The position numbers were made by a program, and so were the translations under genes. Source: Akkermansiaceae bacterium (GTDB lineage Bacteria > Verrucomicrobiota > Verrucomicrobiia > Verrucomicrobiales > Akkermansiaceae). Taken from it: a stretch of DNA of 64,000 nt. The stretch is taken from the NCBI GenBank assembly GCA_024233115.1, contig JACKQB010000003.1:310001-374000 (forward strand). The letters are read 5' to 3'. Below, piece by piece: positions 41,324 through 50,311 of this stretch (the first letter of the stretch is position 1; every line of letters begins with the position of its first letter). The notes under the pieces are model-generated. The model was not told the DNA's origin. It saw only the letters and a list, made by a program, of their open reading frames with translations, and searched no databases.

Positions 41324-42145
41324 ATGCCCGAGTTACCCGAAGTAGAAACAACCCGACGGGGTATCGAACCCCACATGCTGGGCAAGCGGATTCACCACGT
41401 TGACATCCGGGACCGGCGCATGCGCTGGCCTGTGGAAGATGATGTTCTGAACATCGAAGGGAAAGTCATCTCCAGGATCGGCAGACGAGCCAAATACCTG
41501 CTGCTCGGCTGCGATGCCGGCACCCTGATCCTCCATCTCGGCATGTCCGGGAGCTTACGTATCTGCCCACATGAGGTGGACCTCAAGAAACATGACCACT
41601 TTATTCTGGGCATCGATGGCGGTATGGAAATGCGCCTCCATGACCCGCGCCGCTTTGGTGCCGTCATCTGGCATGACGCCGCGGCTGGCGAGGTGCTGAC
41701 CCACCCACTGCTCGCCCATCTCGGGCCGGAGCCACTGGAGGATGGTTTTCATGCCGATTATCTTTGGCAAACATGCCGAGGGAGGAAAACATCCATCAAA
41801 CAGCATATCATGAATAACAGGGTGGTGGTCGGGGTTGGAAATATTTACGCCTGCGAGGCATTGTTTCGCAGCGGGATTCGCCCCACCCGGCCAGCGGGCA
41901 ACCTATCCAAACCCCGGCTCGCCAAACTCACCTGGGAGATCCAATCGGTGCTGGGTGAAGCGATCGAACAAGGGGGCACCACCCTGCGCGACTTCCTGCG
42001 CGAGGATGGCAAACCCGGCTATTTCAAACAAAACCTCCACGTCTACGACCGGGAAGGCCAGGGCTGCCACTCCTGTGGTGCGGCGATCAAAAGAATCGTC
42101 ATTTCCAACCGCTCCACCTTCCATTGCCCGAAATGCCAGAGATAA
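41324..42145 (+). CDS. mutM: Formamidopyrimidine-DNA glycosylase
   Basis: 273 aa. It starts MPELPEVETTRRGI (catalytic Pro2 and Glu3), with HLGMSGSLRI, the H2TH segment NRVVVGVGNIYACEALFRSG and a C-terminal zinc finger CHSCGAAIKRIVISNRSTFH ending CPKC (about 248-271). It excises 8-oxoguanine and related lesions. Length and all motifs are normal. tRNA-Leu follows 64 bp downstream. Confidence 0.95.
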   Translation: MPELPEVETTRRGIEPHMLGKRIHHVDIRDRRMRWPVEDDVLNIEGKVISRIGRRAKYLLLGCDAGTLILHLGMSGSLRICPHEVDLKKHDHFILGIDGGMEMRLHDPRRFGAVIWHDAAAGEVLTHPLLAHLGPEPLEDGFHADYLWQTCRGRKTSIKQHIMNNRVVVGVGNIYACEALFRSGIRPTRPAGNLSKPRLAKLTWEIQSVLGEAIEQGGTTLRDFLREDGKPGYFKQNLHVYDREGQGCHSCGAAIKRIVISNRSTFHCPKCQR

Positions 42146-42209
42146 TTCCATTCGACGGCTTGACATTTTTCTCAATTGCCGCAGATTCTCGCCCGTCTTC
42201 AAGCATCAT

Positions 42210-42291
42210 GCCGGTGTGGCGGAATTGGTAGACGCGCGTGATTCAAAATCACGTTTCCTCGGAAGTGCGGGTTCGATTCCCGCCGCCGGTA
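42210..42291 (+). tRNA. tRNA-Leu, anticodon CAA
   Basis: Starts GCCGGTGTGGCGGAATTGGT with the D-loop of class II tRNAs. The anticodon arm is CGTGA-TTCAAAA-TCACG (anticodon CAA, reading UUG). There is a short variable arm, the T arm is GCGGG-TTCGATT-CCCGC, and the acceptor strand CGCCGGT pairs throughout with two G-U pairs. Discriminator A is at 42291; CCA is not encoded. No integrase gene follows, so there is no sign of an island at this tRNA. Confidence 0.93.
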
Positions 42292-42372
42292 TTTTTTGAT
42301 GCTTTTTGAAGACTTGGTGTTGATGCTATTGAAGCCTTCACGGATACCGGGCTTGGGACGTTGCTTGGGACG

Positions 42373-43077
42373 TCATCTCTTTCGCCGCCCCCTTCGGAGT
42401 CGCTCCACGTGTTCATTGACATCGTGCATCGAGTGATCCTCTAATTTTCCAAACTCGCTGATGAGATACTCCCTCCCCCTGATTTGATGGAGTTCAAGTA
42501 CCAGCAGTGAACGCGCAGCCTGGGAATCCGGGTGTTTTCCTCCGCAGCTTTTACAGTCGGCCCAGAGTTTCTTGTTTTCAAGTTCTATGGCACCACGGGA
42601 TCGTTTAAGGATCGAGCTCTCGATGGTTGCAGAAATTTTCTTCTTGTTGTTGATCCTGCCATTGGCCAGATCGACGAGGATGTAACGCCCCCAGTAGGTG
42701 CGGATGAAAAAATATTCCCTGCCATCGAGCTTGATAAATTCCCGCCAGGAAAACTGCGACCAGAAAGTGCCGGCCGTGGTATCATCACAATAGGCTGTTA
42801 CCTCCGCCTTCGGCAGGTAATCGAAAACCTGGCCGAGTTTAATTTGCTCACCTGACTTACGGATGAGCCATATGGTTTCGTAAACCCCATCCTGATGACC
42901 TCGCCCTGGTCCGACACGTAGAGCGATCCCCCCCGGCTCATCATCGTCGCCGGTTTTGAATTGCCAGAGTCGCTTTTGGGTCAGCGTGTCACGGAGTTCA
43001 AACGTACAGCTGTAGTGAGCGCTCTCCGGTAAAACCGGAGGCAGAGTCTGTGGGAGCCTGCTCCGGAATAATTGCAT
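42373..43077 (-). CDS. Hypothetical protein
   Basis: 234 aa, no signal peptide or membrane segment. It has one CxxC pair (LWADCKSCGGKHPDSQAARS, about 168-187) and a strongly basic tail ending RLRRGRRKR. A central beta-rich stretch (REYFFIRTYWGRYILVDLAN) precedes a Lys-rich helix. I do not recognise the family. The gene is flanked by the tRNA and a small cysteine-containing protein gene and has slightly lower GC than mutM. Confidence 0.6.
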   Translation of the reverse strand: MQLFRSRLPQTLPPVLPESAHYSCTFELRDTLTQKRLWQFKTGDDDEPGGIALRVGPGRGHQDGVYETIWLIRKSGEQIKLGQVFDYLPKAEVTAYCDDTTAGTFWSQFSWREFIKLDGREYFFIRTYWGRYILVDLANGRINNKKKISATIESSILKRSRGAIELENKKLWADCKSCGGKHPDSQAARSLLVLELHQIRGREYLISEFGKLEDHSMHDVNEHVERLRRGRRKR

Positions 43078-43157
43078 GATTGATCGTCATAACAATCATG
43101 GTATGGTGAGATGTACCACTCGAGCCAGAGAATGAAGGACTAGACGACTCAAAGCTT

Positions 43158-43493
43158 ATGCAATCAACACACAGATCAGCTTCGGACCCAAAGCCGGGAG
43201 ATCAAGCCCCATCAAATCAATGTGAGCTTCATCATGAGCCACTGCAAGAAGGCCATGCCTACTTTGTGCATGACTCGTTTCTCAAAATGAACATGGAGTA
43301 TATGAGCGCTGCACAAAAACGGTTTCCGTGTGCAAACAGCATCAGTATTTTTGGTAGCCCGTCATTCGAGGACGTTGGCCCTTTGCCGAGCACTACAAAC
43401 ACTCTGTATTGCCCGAAATGCCGACTGGCTGAGAAAAAGTGGCAGCAGCGCGATCGGTTTCGAAATTGGAGAAAGCGTTTGTTGGGTTTTTAA
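43158..43493 (+). CDS. Small hypothetical protein with Cys/His pairs
   Basis: 111 aa. CELHHEPLQEG (about 23-33) and CPKCRLAEKKWQQRDR (about 84-99) could form one zinc site (Cys-His ... Cys-x-x-Cys). The tail is basic and aromatic. The start chosen is the ATG at 43158. Nothing nearby indicates a role. Homologues of this kind (a CxxH lead and CPKC end) occur in Verrucomicrobia as uncharacterised small proteins, but I cannot name a family. Confidence 0.55.
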   Translation: MQSTHRSASDPKPGDQAPSNQCELHHEPLQEGHAYFVHDSFLKMNMEYMSAAQKRFPCANSISIFGSPSFEDVGPLPSTTNTLYCPKCRLAEKKWQQRDRFRNWRKRLLGF

Positions 43494-43555
43494 TTGGACC
43501 CTATCACAATGTCCATGCATTGGCCTATACTCCAGGGATTTTTTATTCTCAGTTT

Positions 43556-43720
43556 TTATTTGGAGTCTTGCTTCGCGATCAGGTCACCATCTTTAGTGAG
43601 CATAACATAGCCTCCATCATCACGTTTAGCATCCGGATCGATCACATACAGACGATCTCCCCGTTTCTCAACCGTCCCTTTGAGGATACGTTTGTGAATG
43701 ATACTCCTGCAAAAATACAC
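43556..43720 (-). CDS. Possible small protein with a non-ATG start
   Basis: On the minus strand a frame ends with HKRILKGTVEKRGDRLYVID, then PDAKRDDGGYVMLTKDGDLI and AKQDSK before TAA. The charged, evenly patterned composition looks protein-like, and it lies in an otherwise empty 266 bp gap. There is no ATG. Choices are GTG at 43720 (54 codons) or ATT at 43699, which has AGGAG four bases ahead (47 codons). It lies downstream of the HAD gene on the same strand. Confidence 0.3.
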   Translation of the reverse strand: MYFCRSIIHKRILKGTVEKRGDRLYVIDPDAKRDDGGYVMLTKDGDLIAKQDSK

Positions 43721-43759
43721 AGCTATTGTCCAGAATTTAGCTGCTTATCCAGACAAATA

Positions 43760-44584
43760 CTACAGTCCCCCGCCAGTAATAAACGAGGCGCACAGTGCTT
43801 CAATCGTCCCCACGCTGGCTACCCCCTCTGAAACATATCCACCAAGGGATGACACCCGGGTTTTCACCTCATCGCAGGCGTTACCCGGGCACGCTAACAG
43901 ACTCGCCATCGCCGGATCCAACATATCAAGATCGTTATGGCTGTCACCGATGGCAAAGGTCTTATCCGCTGACAGTCCGAGTTGCCGGGCCACCTCCACC
44001 ATCGCGCTTCCTTTGTGGTAGTGGCTGTGGCTGAAACGCAGGTAAATACCGTTACGTTGATAGGACAACAGCGGTTTGGAGCTTATTTCCTGGTCGATTT
44101 TCTGGACAATAAAATCCATCTCGCTCGCGGTGGAGGCAACGATGCCTGCCGGTTCGCCTTCTTGCATCCCCCACACAGCAGCGGTTTCAGTCTCAATCCA
44201 TTGCTGGAGCTTTTTCAACACCCTGCGACACCTGCGGAAGAGTTTATGATGCTCTTTTTCACAACGCGAATTCCAGTCGGGCAGACCCACCCATCTCCCA
44301 AATTCATTGGGTGTATAGATCTCCCTTTCGCGGGCAATAATGTAGTCGGGAAGAAATGGAAAACGGGCATCCGCAAGACCTTGGACCGTTTGCATGAGTG
44401 ACCTTCCCGTATTAATCCCCCAAAAGGCTTTATGGGAATCGCGCATCATCTGCATCAGTTCATAAAACTGTGGTTGCACCGGAGGATTGGCTTCGGGGAT
44501 AGTGAGTGTGCCATCGAAATCAAAAGCTAACAGCCACTCGGCGGGGTTGGCTGGACTGAAGGGTGCTAGGGATTTCACAAACAA
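43760..44584 (-). CDS. HAD-superfamily IIB hydrolase
   Basis: 274 aa. LLAFDFDGTLTIPE is motif I (DxDGT), WGINTGRSL motif II, and FAIGDSHNDLDMLD motif IV, with a C2-type cap between, as in Cof and sucrose-phosphate phosphatases. It is a Mg-dependent phosphatase; the sugar-phosphate substrate is inferred. It starts 46 bp downstream of the OmpA-domain gene on the same strand. Confidence 0.85.
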   Translation of the reverse strand: MFVKSLAPFSPANPAEWLLAFDFDGTLTIPEANPPVQPQFYELMQMMRDSHKAFWGINTGRSLMQTVQGLADARFPFLPDYIIAREREIYTPNEFGRWVGLPDWNSRCEKEHHKLFRRCRRVLKKLQQWIETETAAVWGMQEGEPAGIVASTASEMDFIVQKIDQEISSKPLLSYQRNGIYLRFSHSHYHKGSAMVEVARQLGLSADKTFAIGDSHNDLDMLDPAMASLLACPGNACDEVKTRVSSLGGYVSEGVASVGTIEALCASFITGGGL

Positions 44585-44630
44585 GGATGACGGTCAAATT
44601 CGTTGGATCATGCGGCGCAGCATCGATGGA

Positions 44631-45890
44631 CTATTCCTCCACGGGCACAGCACGGCTAGGAGCCGGCACGCTGGGCTCATCCTCGGGCTCAACAATTGCC
44701 CGTGGGGGAGCAGGTGGCGGAGTTATCGCCGGGGGCTCGTCCTCTTCGACCGGAATGGCCTTCACAGGAGGTTTTACAGCAGGTTTTATAGGGGGGCTAA
44801 CAGGAGGTTTTGAAACAGGCTTCGCTGCTGCTTCGTTATTCATTTTATCTCCGGACACCTCATCTTTGGGGTGGCTCTTGCGCATTTTAATCTCAACCCG
44901 CCTGTTAGGCGCCTGTTCATCAACCGTTCCCTTTTTCACCAGCGGCTGCGACTTGCCAAAACCTCGCACCGCGATGCGATCGTCTTCGAGGTCAAGCGTC
45001 TCCACCAACCACATTTTCACAGCCATGGCACGTTTCTGAGAGAGCACCAGGTTGGCCTCCTCGCCACCTATCAGGTCGGTGTGACCATCCAGCCAGCATA
45101 CCAGGTTCGGATGTTTATCAATCAGCAGGGCAACCTTCATCAAGCTCACGCGGGCACTCTGCCGCAGGGTGGCGCTATTGAAATCAAACAGCAGATCACT
45201 GCCAATCAGAGCCTTACTGGTCAGCAGCGAATTGCCGTCCATCCTGGCCATGGCGTCAAGAGAAGTGAAGTCCTTGAGTAAGCCGTCGTCCGAATTCCCA
45301 TCCGCGCCTTTGCGCAGGGTGTCCGTGTATGCGTCAGGATCATATTCCTCCGCATTTCTGGCACCCGGGTCCACCGTCACCTGGCTATCGTTGGCTCGTG
45401 GAAAAAAGTCCTCGGTTTTGCCCATCTCAGGGAGTTCAGGCTCAAAAACCGGGGCTTTCATGGGCTCGATACTCTCCCCCTCCGGCTCCCCTGCTGCGGC
45501 GGGATCTGACATCGGCACCTGGATCGTCTCAATGTCAGGACTGATGTCGATTTCCACATCGGGCAGGTTTTCCAACATGTCCAGCTCATCCGCCGGTGGG
45601 ACAATGGGGGCCGGGTCCTCGATTTCCGGCTGCTCGGGAGGCAAAACCTCCGGCCTCGAATCATCGACATCCACACTACTAACCCGGACAACCTGGGTCC
45701 TCAGTTCCGATTCCTCGATAAATTCAGGGAGAATCACATCAATACGACTCAGGCCGACAATGATCAGGACATGAAGCAAGATGGCAACGATCATGGATAT
45801 CATCACCCATTTCCCCATGCCTTCATTTTCAGGAAGCCTGAATGAGGAAGTCCCCCTCAGGCCACCGTTCCAGCTGTAGTCGTTGTCCAT
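44631..45890 (-). CDS. Membrane-anchored OmpA-domain protein
   Basis: 419 aa from the ATG at 45890; the frame is open further but would cross the divergent neighbour. A single helix (WVMISMIVAILLHVLIIVGL, about 31-50) is followed by a long Pro/Glu-rich periplasmic linker (about 70-230). An OmpA/MotB peptidoglycan-binding domain then spans about 240-365: LLFDFNSATLRQSARV, CWLDGHTDLIGGEEANLVLS, IAVRGFGKSQPLV and APNRRVEI. The Pro-rich tail resembles TonB linkers. It probably tethers the inner membrane to peptidoglycan. Confidence 0.83.
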   Translation of the reverse strand: MDNDYSWNGGLRGTSSFRLPENEGMGKWVMISMIVAILLHVLIIVGLSRIDVILPEFIEESELRTQVVRVSSVDVDDSRPEVLPPEQPEIEDPAPIVPPADELDMLENLPDVEIDISPDIETIQVPMSDPAAAGEPEGESIEPMKAPVFEPELPEMGKTEDFFPRANDSQVTVDPGARNAEEYDPDAYTDTLRKGADGNSDDGLLKDFTSLDAMARMDGNSLLTSKALIGSDLLFDFNSATLRQSARVSLMKVALLIDKHPNLVCWLDGHTDLIGGEEANLVLSQKRAMAVKMWLVETLDLEDDRIAVRGFGKSQPLVKKGTVDEQAPNRRVEIKMRKSHPKDEVSGDKMNNEAAAKPVSKPPVSPPIKPAVKPPVKAIPVEEDEPPAITPPPAPPRAIVEPEDEPSVPAPSRAVPVEE

Positions 45891-46065
45891 TGGCCCCCAT
45901 TCTAGCGCAATTGGGAAAAATGGCAACCGAGGGTTTTGCCGTGGGTTTTGCGGGCGTTGACCGAATGACGAAAGACTTGGCACTGACCAGGGTGATCCCC
46001 CTGGATTGGATCGGGAAATTTTTCGGCTCGGCTGGCGTATCCCTTCGTGGGTAAGATAACGACAC

Positions 46066-46401
46066 ATGACAGATGATCCTACGCCAACAACCGAATCCCC
46101 CACTCCGGAAAATCCGAGCTCCATCCTCAAAAAGCTCCCCCCCTGGCGATGGGCATGGATCGGATTCGCCCTGGCTGCCGTCATTTGGTTTGGCTCCAGC
46201 TCTTATTTTCTCAAAGTCCATCAGTTTACGGAAATCGAATACCAGGCAGGAGGGATGGAAGAAGCTGACTACGATGCCATTACCCGTAGTCGTGCCCGCT
46301 ATGCCATGGCTTGCAAGATATCGGCCGGCGTCCTGTGCCTGGCTTCACTCACCTACCTGATCAGTCAAACAGACATCCACCGCCCACGACATAACAGCTA
46401 A
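46066..46401 (+). CDS. Small two-helix membrane protein
   Basis: 111 aa. Helices are WAWIGFALAAVIWFGSSSYF (about 28-47) and AMACKISAGVLCLASLTYLI (about 79-98), joined by a charged loop. The start is the ATG 176 bp from the divergent OmpA-domain gene. The sulfatase follows 12 bp later, so they may be co-transcribed. No family recognised. Confidence 0.6.
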   Translation: MTDDPTPTTESPTPENPSSILKKLPPWRWAWIGFALAAVIWFGSSSYFLKVHQFTEIEYQAGGMEEADYDAITRSRARYAMACKISAGVLCLASLTYLISQTDIHRPRHNS

Positions 46402-46413
46402 ACCCTTTCACCC

Positions 46414-48057
46414 ATGAACAAATCACTCCTCAGCGCACTCGGTATTTCATACACCCTTCTCATACCCATATCAGCGGGCGACCGCCAGGGAGCGCAAGCC
46501 TCTACAGCAGCCGACCGCCAGGGAGCGCAAGCCTCAGTCAAACCGAACATCTTGTTCATCCTCGCCGACGACCTTGGCTGGACCGACCTTTCCACCGGAA
46601 GTACCAACCACGGTAACGGCTCGGATTTTTATGAAACGCCAAACATCGACCGACTTGCCCGGGAGGGGATGTCATTCACCTCGGCTTATATGCAGCCCAA
46701 CTGCGCCCCCACCCGGGCAGCGCTTCTGAGTGGCCAGTATGCCCCCCGCTCTGGCAATGGGGTTTATAACGTCAGCTCACTCGATCGTGGTAAAAAAAAT
46801 GGCCTCGTCCCTCCACGGCAAAACGAGGACGTGCCGGCAAGCAGCACCACCGTTGCGGAAGCCTTCCAACAAGCGGGTTACGTGACCGCGCACTTTGGCA
46901 AGTACCATGCGGGTGGTCACGAGGGCGGTGCCCGCACCTTACCCGAGGCGGCCGGATTCGACTACAATTTCGCCGGCGGCAAAGCCGGACACCCCCCGGG
47001 CTATTTCGCTAAAAAGAAAAAAAACAAGTGGGCCTTTCCAAGGGGGTTCAGTCCGTCACTGGATCCCTTTTCCCAGCCCTACGATGCCGCCTACGTCAAC
47101 AAACACGCGCTTCCAGCATCCGCCGTCGGCAAACCCAAACATCTCACCGACGCGCTCGCGGATGCCTTCGACCACTTCCTCGCCAAACATGTGAAATCGG
47201 ATAAAAAAAACCAGCCCCTCTACATCCACTACTGGCTCTACGCCGTCCACACTCCGATCCAACCGCAACCTGACATCGCGGAGAAATTCGCCCAAAAGAA
47301 AAAGTCCTCACCATCGAAAACAGGACACGACAACACCAAATACGCGGCCCTTGTCGCCGACATGGACCGTGCCGTCGGCAGAATCATGACAGCTCTCGAC
47401 GACCCCAACGGCGATGGCGACCACTCCGATTCCATCACTAAAAACACCCTCGTGGTTTTTTCCTCCGACAATGGTGGCCACCAAGGAGCCACATCCAACC
47501 GACCACTGCGGCGGGCCAAGGGAACCTTCTACGAAGGCGGTGTGCGCGTCCCCCTCATCATCCGCCAACCCGGCACCATCGAGGCGGGCAGTTGCAGCGA
47601 TACCATGGTGCACGCTGTCGACTACTACCCGACCTTTCTCGCCACCGCCGGAATTCCCAGTCCACAGGGTCATTACCTCGACGGGCATTCCTTTGCCGAA
47701 GTGCTAACAGATCCAAATACCACGCGAGTGCGACCACCGATCTGCTACCACTTCCCCGGATACATGGACGATCGGGCATCTCCGTCATCGACGATCATCT
47801 CTGAAATCGGCGGCCAACGCTACAAGCTCATCCATTACTATGAAGACGGGCACAGCGAACTCTATAACATCAGCAAGGACATCAGCGAAACCACTGACAT
47901 GGCGCGGAAACAACCCGAGGGGGCAATGGCCGTCAAGCGACAGCTCTACACCCAGCTCCACGCCTGGTTGACACAGACCACCCCAGGCTGGCAACCAGCC
48001 TATCCAGCGGACCGCGCCACCGGCGAACAACTCACCGCCCCCACGCCTCCCCGTTGA
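46414..48057 (+). CDS. Secreted sulfatase (formylglycine type), arylsulfatase-like
   Basis: 547 aa. It has a weak signal peptide (MNKSLLSALGISYTLLIPIS). NILFILADDLGWTDLS (metal Asp pair) and QPNCAPTRAALLSGQYAPRS contain the FGly motif C-A-P-T-R (Cys about 96). HFGKYHAGG, VFSSDNGGHQGATSN and GTFYEGGVRVPLIIR complete the active site. It removes sulfate esters from glycans once a maturase (not in the window) converts the Cys. Odd: DRQGAQAS occurs twice (about residues 23-30 and 34-41), encoded by a perfect 23 bp direct repeat with 33 bp period. Confidence 0.9.
   Translation: MNKSLLSALGISYTLLIPISAGDRQGAQASTAADRQGAQASVKPNILFILADDLGWTDLSTGSTNHGNGSDFYETPNIDRLAREGMSFTSAYMQPNCAPTRAALLSGQYAPRSGNGVYNVSSLDRGKKNGLVPPRQNEDVPASSTTVAEAFQQAGYVTAHFGKYHAGGHEGGARTLPEAAGFDYNFAGGKAGHPPGYFAKKKKNKWAFPRGFSPSLDPFSQPYDAAYVNKHALPASAVGKPKHLTDALADAFDHFLAKHVKSDKKNQPLYIHYWLYAVHTPIQPQPDIAEKFAQKKKSSPSKTGHDNTKYAALVADMDRAVGRIMTALDDPNGDGDHSDSITKNTLVVFSSDNGGHQGATSNRPLRRAKGTFYEGGVRVPLIIRQPGTIEAGSCSDTMVHAVDYYPTFLATAGIPSPQGHYLDGHSFAEVLTDPNTTRVRPPICYHFPGYMDDRASPSSTIISEIGGQRYKLIHYYEDGHSELYNISKDISETTDMARKQPEGAMAVKRQLYTQLHAWLTQTTPGWQPAYPADRATGEQLTAPTPPR
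46480..46535 (+). repeat. In-frame 33 bp tandem duplication in the sulfatase
   Basis: ACCGCCAGGGAGCGCAAGCC, with G before and TC after, occurs at 46480-46502 and again at 46513-46535, exactly 33 bp (11 codons) apart. The unit encodes DRQGAQAS between the signal peptide and the catalytic domain. Confidence 0.85.
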
Positions 48058-48192
48058 TGACTTTCCCTGATGCCACTTACTTTCTGCCACTTACTTTCTT
48101 GACCTCGCGCCCGCGGCTCATAGGATTCCGTTGCATCGTTTCTTATCCAGGCGGAAAAAACCACCAACCACTAATCAAAGCACTCTACCTCT

Positions 48193-49482
48193 ATGCAAAT
48201 TTCATGCCCACACTGTAACATCGCACTCGATGTCACCCAGGAACACCTCGGCCAACAGGTTCAGTGTCCCGCTTGTCAAAATCGATTCGAAATCCCCAAT
48301 GCCGCCGCCCCAGCCGATTCAGCCAACCAGAAGCCCGCACGCACAGGCTGGGAAGAAAAGGATCATGCCAACGTCAACTTTGGAAAAAGCCTCCTGATTG
48401 GCGCAGGTATCACCGTTCTCTATATGCTCCTTATGGTTCCTTTCCATAACACACGGCTCGGTGCCCTATTCCTCGACCGTGGCTGGGTCAACTACGCCGA
48501 GACCTTCCTGTTCTTCTGGGGTATCGTCATCCTTTTCATGAAGTGGAAAAAAATCCAGCACCAGTCACAGGCCACCCTGCTGAATCTCTTCCCCTCCCAT
48601 ATCGGTGAGGAAATCAATTCCTCCAATGTCGGTGCCTTCATCGACAACATCTACAGCGTCCCCCTCACCATGCGCGACAGCATCATTGTGAACCGACTGA
48701 GAAAGGCGCTCGAACTCTTCGAGTCCCGGATCGACAACGGTGAGGTCGCCTCCTTCCTCGGCACCCAGTCTGACCTCGATGCCAACCGTTCCACCGGCTC
48801 CTACTCGCTGATCAAGGTCTTTCTCTGGGCCATCCCGATCCTCGGATTCATCGGAACCGTCATGGGGCTCTCCGTGGCGGTTGGCTCGCTCGCCATGGGT
48901 GACACCGCCGACCCCGAGGCATTAAAAGCCTCCATCAACAGCCTGACCGGTGGCCTTGGTGTCGCCTTCGACACCACCTTGCTCGGTCTGATCCTCAGCA
49001 TCCTGATGAGCTTCCCTCTGGCTGCCGTGCAAAAAAGAGAAGACGAGACCCTCACCATCATCGATGCGTTCTGCACGGAAAAACTCCTCCCCAAGCTCAA
49101 CGACAGTCGTCACCCTGGCACCGATGCCCTGCTCGAGCAGGCCGAGAGCATTCCCCAGCTGGTGGCCTCCCTCGCGCGGGCCCACGAAACCTTCCTCGAC
49201 AACCTGAACGAATCGACCCGACAGTTGAGCCAGTCGGGAGCGGCCCTCAAGACCAGCCTCGACACCCATCAAAGCACCATCGAGAAGTCCTTCACCGAGG
49301 CCGTCACCAAACTGTCTGACTCGAGTAGTGAAATCTTCCTCAAGTCCCACATGAACCTCAACCGGGCCTTTGAAAGCATTGCCAGTGGCATTGAGTCCAT
49401 CAACCGCTCGCTCCGGGATCTCGGGGAAAACCAGATCCCTAACGAAGCCAAGAAAAAGCGCGGCTTTTTCTCAAGAAAATAG
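48193..49482 (+). CDS. MotA/TolQ/ExbB-family proton channel protein with zinc ribbon
   Basis: 429 aa. An N-terminal MJ0042-type zinc ribbon (CPHCNIALDV ... CPACQNRFEIP, about 4-35) is followed by three membrane helices (ILIGAGITVLYMLLMVPFHN region about 60-80; VFLWAIPILGFIGTVMGLSV about 210-229; LTGGLGVAFDTTLLGLILSI about 254-273). The last two are the ExbB/TolQ core. A long cytoplasmic coiled tail follows (about 300-429). It should use the proton gradient to drive motion or force in the two downstream partners, whose genes follow at 6 and 10 bp. Confidence 0.85.
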   Translation: MQISCPHCNIALDVTQEHLGQQVQCPACQNRFEIPNAAAPADSANQKPARTGWEEKDHANVNFGKSLLIGAGITVLYMLLMVPFHNTRLGALFLDRGWVNYAETFLFFWGIVILFMKWKKIQHQSQATLLNLFPSHIGEEINSSNVGAFIDNIYSVPLTMRDSIIVNRLRKALELFESRIDNGEVASFLGTQSDLDANRSTGSYSLIKVFLWAIPILGFIGTVMGLSVAVGSLAMGDTADPEALKASINSLTGGLGVAFDTTLLGLILSILMSFPLAAVQKREDETLTIIDAFCTEKLLPKLNDSRHPGTDALLEQAESIPQLVASLARAHETFLDNLNESTRQLSQSGAALKTSLDTHQSTIEKSFTEAVTKLSDSSSEIFLKSHMNLNRAFESIASGIESINRSLRDLGENQIPNEAKKKRGFFSRK

Positions 49483-49488
49483 ATCATC

Positions 49489-50301
49489 GTGGGCAGACGC
49501 CGGACCAGTAACGAAAGCGGGGTATCCCTGTTCCCCTTCATGAGCATCCTCGCATGCCTCATCGGCATCCTGACGTTGATGATCAGCGTCTCGATGCAGG
49601 TCCAGCAGATGGAACACGAAGGCAAGACCGAGGAGGAACTGGAGCGGGCACTGACCAACCGGGACCTCAAGAAAAAGGCGGTGAAGATCGACCAGGAAAT
49701 CAAACAACTTGAGCAACAGCTCAAGGAGGATCACTCCACGGTCGCCGAACTCGAGAAAATCAAGGACCGGATCATCGCGCTGACCATGGAGCTCAAGGAA
49801 CTTAAAAAAGCCAACGATCCTGAAAAGTCCGACGCCGCCTTACAGAAGTTGGTCGAGAACCTCAAAAGAGAAATCGTTGCGCTTAAAAGGGAACGCCCGC
49901 CCCTGTCCAAGCGCCTCAAGGAACTGCAAGCCGAGCTCAAAGCCAGAAAGGAAGCTCCCAAACCCAAGGAATCTGTCGTCATCCGCCCACGCGGTGTGGG
50001 TGAGCGTGGTGCGAAAAACATCTTTTTCATCGAATGCAATTCCACGGGCATCGTCATTATCACCGACGGAAAACCCGGCACCGCCATATCCACTGCGGCC
50101 ATTCCCACCAGTGACGTCTACAACAGACACCTCGATACCGTCAAAAAAACACGCGACTCCATGGTTCTTTTCCTCGTCCGGAAATCGGGGTTAGCCGCCT
50201 ACCAATGGGCCGCAGGCAGGGCCGAAACCCAGTACAAGGTCACCACAGGCAAACTCCCCATCCCCAACGACGGCGAAATCGACCTCTCATTCTTCAAATA
50301 A
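49489..50301 (+). CDS. Single-pass coiled-coil partner of the ExbB-like channel, first
   Basis: 270 aa from GTG 49489. One helix near the N-terminus (LFPFMSILACLIGILTLMIS, about 15-34) is followed by a coiled coil (about 45-150, rich in Glu, Lys and Leu) and a globular end (NIFFIECNSTGIVIITDGKP ... PIPNDGEIDLSFF). The layout is ExbD/TolR/MotB-like, but with a coiled coil in place of a peptidoglycan domain. It pairs with the following gene, which has the same plan. Confidence 0.7.
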   Translation: MGRRRTSNESGVSLFPFMSILACLIGILTLMISVSMQVQQMEHEGKTEEELERALTNRDLKKKAVKIDQEIKQLEQQLKEDHSTVAELEKIKDRIIALTMELKELKKANDPEKSDAALQKLVENLKREIVALKRERPPLSKRLKELQAELKARKEAPKPKESVVIRPRGVGERGAKNIFFIECNSTGIVIITDGKPGTAISTAAIPTSDVYNRHLDTVKKTRDSMVLFLVRKSGLAAYQWAAGRAETQYKVTTGKLPIPNDGEIDLSFFK

Positions 50302-50311
50302 CGATCTCACA

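Noticed and set aside
42210..43500. Integrative element at tRNA-Leu
   Set aside because: No integrase, no repeated tRNA 3' end and no marked compositional change beyond two small hypothetical genes.
45891..46184. 98-residue extension of the OmpA-domain protein
   Set aside because: It overlaps the divergent small membrane protein gene and its promoter. The transmembrane anchor follows the ATG at 45890 normally.
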